Shown: positions 59,214 to 64,000 of the stretch, piece by piece
Position numbering within the stretch: the stretch's first letter is position 1
Layout: each line of letters begins with the position of its first letter
Assembly: GCF_023242945.1 (NCBI RefSeq)
Contig: NZ_JALKFT010000005.1
Span: 1-64,000, forward strand
Source: Frankia umida
GTDB lineage: Bacteria; Actinomycetota; Actinomycetes; Frankiales; Frankiaceae
Reading direction: 5' to 3'
DNA length: 64,000 nucleotides
The notes under the pieces: model-generated
The model's input: only the letters and a program-made list of their open reading frames with translations
The model's database searches: none
Told to the model about the DNA's origin: nothing
Translations under genes and position numbers: made by a program

Positions 59214-59663
59214 CTAGAACGGCACACCCGCTGGCGGCGTGATGGTTCTGCGGGCGAGTACTGCTTCGGTGAAGATTGCGGGTGGCTGGTAGTGGTGTTC
59301 CTCGATGTAGTGGAACACCAGGTTCGGTGCGAGCAGCAGTTCTCCGCCGGCGGCGACCACGCCGATCTCGGCGCTGCCGAGCCGTACTTCTTCGTCGCCG
59401 CGGCGGACGACGCAGATGGCGGCTGGCCTGGTGGCGTGCGGTAGCAGGCAGTTGTGGAAGCCCCGGGTGCGGATGATGGAGCGGTGGGCGCAGAGGTAGA
59501 AGAGGGCGTCGAGGAAGGCGTCGTCGGGGAGCGCGGTCGGGAAGTCGTGCTCGGGCGCCAGCCAGCCGACGGTGAGCGCCGGAGTTCCGGGCGGCGGCCA
59601 GCCCTTGACCCTGGACATCGCTTCGAGATACGGGTGTGTAGTGAGATCCTGCTGGTAGGGCAT
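59214..59663 (-). CDS. Putative Rhs immunity protein, paralogue 1
   Basis: 149 aa from ATG 59663. First gene after the Rhs toxin (73 nt), the standard place for its cognate immunity gene. It has the same leader (GAAAGGCCGTCCG) as paralogue 2. LAPEHDFPTALPDDAFLDAL is acidic, as often in immunity proteins for nucleic-acid-acting toxins. A tandem second copy suggests protection against a variant toxin. Confidence 0.78.
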   Translation of the reverse strand: MPYQQDLTTHPYLEAMSRVKGWPPPGTPALTVGWLAPEHDFPTALPDDAFLDALFYLCAHRSIIRTRGFHNCLLPHATRPAAICVVRRGDEEVRLGSAEIGVVAAGGELLLAPNLVFHYIEEHHYQPPAIFTEAVLARRTITPPAGVPF

Positions 59664-59736
59664 CGGACGGCCTTTCGCGTCGTTTTCTCTGGCGTCCCTG
59701 GCGGACGGTGCTCGCCTCTCCCCGTTGGTACGCTAC

Positions 59737-62700
59737 CTACCATCCCTGGACGACTCGGCAGGCGGCCCAGTGCCAGTCCCCCATGTTGGGCTCCAGGAGC
59801 TCGGAGAGCCGTGTCGGTCTGTTCACGGTTCTGGAGGTGGGGGCTATGTGAAGGTCGGACCCTGGTATAAGCGAATAATCGGGAATGCTGCTGCCAGCAG
59901 GGTAGGTGAACTTTTCGTAAGAGTTCGGACCCAGCCACTCGAAAATTTTCATGGTCGCGACATCATTTGTCTCAATGGCATATCCGAGGTCATCGGTTAT
60001 TGGCATACCATGCCGGATGTACATTGTCAGGCTGGTGCCTTCGGGGATGGTGACGGTCGAGGCGTCGCCGGGTCGGATCTGCCCATGGCCAGCGAACACG
60101 GGGCGTGGGGGTGCAGGGAGTGAATCAATACCTCCTGTGGCCGGCGGGAGGGCGTGGCTGGTCTCGGGAGCACCCTGTGTGAGGGGCGCCCGGCGGGCGA
60201 AGGCGCGGCCACCGGCGCCGGCCAGTCCGCCCGTGCCGCTGCTGATGGCCAGCTCGGTGAGGTTGATGTGGCCGGGGTGGGCGAGTTGTTGGGCAGCGAG
60301 GTCCTCGGCACTGCCGGCGGCCGCGCCCGCCTCGGCGGCGACGAGGTAGGAAGGACCGGTGGCGAGCAGACGGCTGGTGGCCTGGCCGACACCGCCGCCG
60401 ACCGCTCCGGCGATGCCACCGATGGCCACGGCGCGGGGATCGAAGTGGCCGGTGACCAGGCCGATGCCGCCGGAGGTGGCGGCTCCGATGAGAATGCCGG
60501 CGCCGATGGCCTGGCCGCCGGGTACGAAACACAGGCCGACGCCGGCGGCGACGACCCCCACGGCGGCCAGAGAACCCCAGGGGTCCTCCCTGATGTTCGT
60601 CCAGGCCTTCTCGAAGAGGCCGGCGCGTTGTTGGGAGAGATAGTCCTGGTACTGGCTGTCGGTGAGCGGGCGCTGACCGGTGGGATCGAGAAGGCCGACC
60701 GGGTTGTTCCAGGCGTACTGATACGGGTTGGCGGCGCCGGGAAGGCCGGGCACGTGCACAAGCGGGTCCACCGACAGGAACGAGCGGGTAGCCGGGTCCA
60801 GGACGCGTTCGCGTTGCCAGACGAGACCGTTCACCGCGAGCTCGCCCCGAAACCCGATCGTCGCGCTGCGCTCGGTGGCCGGATCGGCGGCTGGCGTGGC
60901 TTCACCCCAGGGGTCGTGGGGACCCTGAGCGCCAGGCGCCTGTGTCTCCGGCGTGACCCAACGGTCGCCGAGCCGGCGGGTGTGGCCCGGTCCGGCGAGG
61001 GAGTCCCACAGGACGGGGGTGTCGCCCACGGCGATGGGAGCACCGCTGGCATCGGTGACGAGCCGGGTTGGGCTGGCGCCGGTGCGGTGCACAGCGTCCA
61101 GACGCCCGAGGTCATCCCAGTCGTAGGTGACGGTGCGGCCGTCACTGCGCCGTTCGGTGCGGCGGCGGCCGGCGGCGTCGTAGCCGTAGACGGTACGGAT
61201 CGGTGTTCCGCCATCGGCGGTGTCGAGGGTCTCGGTCAGCTGGCCGGCGGCGTCGTAGCGGGCCTGTCTGCTCCGGGCCGTCGCCGTGTCACCAGCCCGA
61301 GACCGTTCCTCGGCGATCAGGCGTCCGCCGAGGTCCCAGCGGTAGCGGTGGTGGCCCCAGGGGCCGTCAGCCTGGACGAGCTGACCGGCCGCGTCGTAGC
61401 CAAAGTGAACCGGTTGGCCCGCCACGGTGGTGCGGACGATCCGGCCGTCGGCATCGCGTTCCCCGGCCTGGGTGGCCGCGCTCCGGGAAGGGACACGCAG
61501 CCGGCCCCGGTCCGGGTCGAGGACGGCATCAAGGTCGCCGTCGGCGTCGTGGTGGTAGCGCAGGCTGGGCGCGCCGGGGACTCCCACGGCGGTGATACGG
61601 CCGTCAGGATCGTGGTCCCAGACGATGGTTCCGGCGGCGGTGGTGCGACGGGCCAGCCGGCCGGCGGGGTCGTAGCGCAGCTGGACATCACGGCCGCCGT
61701 CCTCGCGGGCACTGAGCAGACGGCCGGCGGGGTCGTAACCGTGGGTGATCCGCGGGGTGTCGGCCGCAAGCGGTCCGCGGCCGGTGATCCGTCCGGCCCG
61801 GTCCCGCCAGGTGTGTGTGCCCGAGCCATCCGGATGCTGGACGGTTCGGGTCAGGCCGTCGGCGTCGCGGCTGGTGATGGTGGTTCGGCCCAGGGGATCA
61901 CTACGGGTCGCCAGCCGGCCGACGGCGTCATAGCCGAAGCGTGTGGTGCCACCGAGCGGATCGGTCCAGGACGCCAGCCGTCCGCGCTGGTCGTAGTGGT
62001 AGGAGCTGACGGCACCGAGGGGATCGGTGATCTCGGTCAGCGCCCCGCGGGCGTCATAGCGGTAGCGGTAGGTGGCGCCGCCGGCCAGGGTGAGCCGGGC
62101 CGGCAGGCCCAGCGGGGTGTTCTCGGCTACCACGCGGCCGCCGGACGGGCCGGTGATCGCCGAGACGGCGCCCAGCCGGTCGTACTCCCAGCGCATGGTG
62201 CGCCCGTCCGGGCGGATGAGGGCGCTCAGCCGGCCAGCCATGTCCCACTGGTAGCGCTCGGTGGCACCGGAGGGCAGGCGCGTCTCGGCGAGCCGCCCGG
62301 CCCGGTCGTAGCCGTAGGTGATCGTCCGCCCGGACGGGGTGGTGACAGCGGCCTGGCGTCCGCCCGGCGTCCAGACGTAGGTGGTCTGGTTGCCGGCGGG
62401 ATCAGTGATCCTGACGGGCCGCCCGGCCGGATCATGGTCGTGCTGGGTGCGTGCGCCGGTGGGATCGGTCTGGCTGATGAGCCGTCCCACGCGGTCGTAG
62501 GCCCGCTGCCAGATCTGACCGTCGGGCCCGATGATCGCGACCAGGCGACCGCGTCCGTCGTGCTCATGGCGCCAACCGGCGCCGGCCGCGCTGATACCGG
62601 TGGTCTGGCGGCCGTCGGCGTCGTAGCCGCGCCGTAAGGTCGCGCCGGCCGGATCGGTGACGGCGACCAGACGGCTCAGGCCGTCATAGGCGAAGGAGAA

Positions 62701-64000
62701 GGCGTTCCCATCCGGTGCCACGACCTGGCTGGTGTTGCCGAACCGGTCGTAGTCGAAGCGCACGGTCGAACCGAGCGGATCGGCCACCTCGCTGACCCGG
62801 CCCGACGGCCCATGGGTCGACCGCCACCGGCCCCCGGCCGCATCCACATAGGTCTCGGGACGGCCGGCCGGGGTGTGACCGAACTGGCGCGTCAACCCGG
62901 CGAAGCGCTCCAGGATCACCCGGCCGGCGGCGTCGGTCTCCCAGTCACGAGCCTGCCCGTCCGGGCCGGTCATCCCGACCAGCCGCCCGGCTCGGTCGTA
63001 GCGGAAGGTCGTCTGACCCCCGCCGCGGGTCCAGATGCGGATGGGCTGGCCGTCGTCGTCCCAACGCAGATGACAGGCCACGCCGTCCGGATCGACGATG
63101 CAGGTCGGCAGGTCGTCGGCGTTGACCGTCAGGCGGGTGACGCCACCGGCGGGATCGACGATCTCGGTCGGGGTGCGTAACGCGGCGGCGTAGGTCCAGC
63201 GGGTCTCGTGCCCGCCTGCGTCGGTGTGCACCAGCAACCGACCGGCGGCGTCCCAGGTGAAGGCTTCCTCGAAGTCCTCGGGGCCCGTCCGCCGGATGAG
63301 GTTGCCGGCGCTGTCATAGCCCAGGGACCAGCGCGCACCAGAACGTTCCCGAACGCCGACCAGCCGGCCGGCCGCGTCGAAACTCCGGTGCATCGCGTGG
63401 TCGGCATCATCAATGACGGCCGTGAGCCGGCCAGCCTGGTCATGCTGGTAGCCGTTGATCGCGCCGCCCGATTCGTCGCGGACGATCGTGCGGTAACCGC
63501 CCGAGTAGCTGAACCGTGTCAGCCGCCCCTCGGGGGAGCGCTGGCTGATGACCCGGCCTGCCTCGTCATAGTGGGTCTGGACCAGCTCGACACCGTCGGC
63601 ATCCACGATCCCGAGCAGCAGGCCGGCCTGCGCCCGGTAGGTTCGCGGGCCGCCTGGCCCGCCGCTGGCCTCGATCAGGTTCGCCGCATCGTCATAGCGG
63701 TAGTGCACCGACCGGCCGTCGCTGGTGCGGACCCCGACGACGAGTTCCCGGCTGGTGTCCCAGTCGAGTGTCAGATACCGGCCCGAGCGAGGTTCCGACA
63801 TTCGGACGAGCCGCTTGTTCTCCCAGTCGAGCACACAGGCGCGGGGACCGGATTCGATTCGGACCGGCCGGCCCGCGGGGTCGTACCACCAGCTCTCTTC
63901 GGAGGCCTGCCCGGCGTCACGCACAAAACGGAAGCCTCCGGCCGCCGCTGCGTAAGCCGTCGGTCCGCGGGTCGGTGCCGTTGGCTGGCCAGGTTCAGCT
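59737..64000 (-). CDS. Rhs/YD-repeat polymorphic toxin, N-terminus outside window
   Basis: At least 1420 codons; the frame is open to the window edge. More than 25 YDxxGRL-type repeats run to the Rhs core end (FLSVDPLVHVPGLPGAANPY, QYAWNNPVGLLDPTGQ). A Gly/Ala-rich hydrophobic stretch (GSLAAVGVVAAGVGLCFVPG and on) follows. The last ~120 residues are the variable toxin: VFAGHGQIRPGDASTVTIPE, GTSLTMYIRHGMPITDDLGY, AIETND, ending DWHWAACRVVQGW. The GHG..VPEGT..HG..D.LG pattern resembles the Stv-like domain seen in other Rhs tips; activity unknown. Two likely immunity genes follow. Confidence 0.9.
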   Translation of the reverse strand, partial: AEPGQPTAPTRGPTAYAAAAGGFRFVRDAGQASEESWWYDPAGRPVRIESGPRACVLDWENKRLVRMSEPRSGRYLTLDWDTSRELVVGVRTSDGRSVHYRYDDAANLIEASGGPGGPRTYRAQAGLLLGIVDADGVELVQTHYDEAGRVISQRSPEGRLTRFSYSGGYRTIVRDESGGAINGYQHDQAGRLTAVIDDADHAMHRSFDAAGRLVGVRERSGARWSLGYDSAGNLIRRTGPEDFEEAFTWDAAGRLLVHTDAGGHETRWTYAAALRTPTEIVDPAGGVTRLTVNADDLPTCIVDPDGVACHLRWDDDGQPIRIWTRGGGQTTFRYDRAGRLVGMTGPDGQARDWETDAAGRVILERFAGLTRQFGHTPAGRPETYVDAAGGRWRSTHGPSGRVSEVADPLGSTVRFDYDRFGNTSQVVAPDGNAFSFAYDGLSRLVAVTDPAGATLRRGYDADGRQTTGISAAGAGWRHEHDGRGRLVAIIGPDGQIWQRAYDRVGRLISQTDPTGARTQHDHDPAGRPVRITDPAGNQTTYVWTPGGRQAAVTTPSGRTITYGYDRAGRLAETRLPSGATERYQWDMAGRLSALIRPDGRTMRWEYDRLGAVSAITGPSGGRVVAENTPLGLPARLTLAGGATYRYRYDARGALTEITDPLGAVSSYHYDQRGRLASWTDPLGGTTRFGYDAVGRLATRSDPLGRTTITSRDADGLTRTVQHPDGSGTHTWRDRAGRITGRGPLAADTPRITHGYDPAGRLLSAREDGGRDVQLRYDPAGRLARRTTAAGTIVWDHDPDGRITAVGVPGAPSLRYHHDADGDLDAVLDPDRGRLRVPSRSAATQAGERDADGRIVRTTVAGQPVHFGYDAAGQLVQADGPWGHHRYRWDLGGRLIAEERSRAGDTATARSRQARYDAAGQLTETLDTADGGTPIRTVYGYDAAGRRRTERRSDGRTVTYDWDDLGRLDAVHRTGASPTRLVTDASGAPIAVGDTPVLWDSLAGPGHTRRLGDRWVTPETQAPGAQGPHDPWGEATPAADPATERSATIGFRGELAVNGLVWQRERVLDPATRSFLSVDPLVHVPGLPGAANPYQYAWNNPVGLLDPTGQRPLTDSQYQDYLSQQRAGLFEKAWTNIREDPWGSLAAVGVVAAGVGLCFVPGGQAIGAGILIGAATSGGIGLVTGHFDPRAVAIGGIAGAVGGGVGQATSRLLATGPSYLVAAEAGAAAGSAEDLAAQQLAHPGHINLTELAISSGTGGLAGAGGRAFARRAPLTQGAPETSHALPPATGGIDSLPAPPRPVFAGHGQIRPGDASTVTIPEGTSLTMYIRHGMPITDDLGYAIETNDVATMKIFEWLGPNSYEKFTYPAGSSIPDYSLIPGSDLHIAPTSRTVNRPTRLSELLEPNMGDWHWAACRVVQGW

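Noticed and set aside
1..64000. CRISPR arrays, tRNA and rRNA genes
   Set aside because: I saw no regularly spaced repeats of CRISPR type and no cloverleaf or rRNA-like stretch; a covariance search would be needed to exclude a tRNA.

Overview
The window is about 70% G+C, with GTG starts, overlapping ATGA/GTGA stop-start junctions, leaderless-looking promoters and many gene families typical of filamentous actinomycetes (LLM flavin enzymes, WYL, IclR, TetR and MmyB-type XRE regulators, ECF sigma factors, Rhs proteins, the short actinobacterial HhH-GPD glycosylase, and pieces of an actinomycete integrative conjugative element). A Frankia-like genome is the best guess; this is inference from gene content, not from a marker gene. 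The whole window reads as accessory DNA: it is rich in gene fragments, duplications and mobile-element debris.

1-9 kb: a TnpB-type transposase cut by the window edge; a PadR regulator with an ABC ATPase and FtsX-type permease; an NmrA-like remnant; a WYL regulator divergent from a DinB-fold enzyme; a PhyH-type dioxygenase. 9-21 kb: mostly regulator-enzyme pairs with visible operators (TetR/LLM oxidoreductase with two 15-bp palindromes; IclR; TetR/FAD monooxygenase), exonuclease III, a DUF2306-like membrane protein, a NarL-type two-component pair, and decayed genes (AICAR transformylase, a second LLM oxidoreductase).

21-31 kb: the most unusual part. The first 30 codons of an HhH-GPD glycosylase gene recur several times, always cut after the same bases, GGACCAG. 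One such 5' half (24103-24192) and the matching 3' half (from 28664) flank a 4.5-kb segment. That segment is bordered by GGACCAG direct repeats and inverted-repeat-like ends, and it carries an AlbA/Schlafen-type ATP-binding protein, an intact glycosylase copy, a TetR regulator and two membrane proteins. Joining the halves restores the reading frame exactly. A PIN toxin-antitoxin pair, an aromatic-hydroxylase fragment and a quinone oxidoreductase lie upstream; a fused rep/int remnant lies downstream.

31-37 kb: a small secreted four-cysteine protein, then a five-gene operon encoding an ECF sigma factor, a zinc-finger membrane anti-sigma-like protein, an ABC ATPase and two membrane proteins. 37-40.5 kb: a second copy of the PadR-ABC block. 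Its ATPase is cut before Walker B, and it is joined to a glycosylase fragment on one side and a Tat-exported class A beta-lactamase on the other; a NERD protein follows. 41-47 kb: SDR, XRE regulator, two-component system, a second PIN toxin-antitoxin pair and a 452-bp sigma-factor fragment identical to part of the full gene at 54-55 kb. 47-58 kb: a Fic-fold protein lacking its catalytic His, LysR and XRE remnants, an XRE/MFS divergent pair, an alpha/beta hydrolase-TetR operon behind a perfect palindrome, an IS66 remnant, an ECF sigma/YCII pair, a DHFR-like protein, an SDR and a Phd/PIN toxin-antitoxin pair. 58.5-64 kb: a large Rhs/YD-repeat protein running off the right edge, followed by two tandem paralogous small genes that are likely its immunity genes.

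Common themes: toxin-type modules (three TA loci, Fic, Rhs/immunity), repeated swapping of cargo next to glycosylase fragments, and small regulator-target pairs with self-contained operators.
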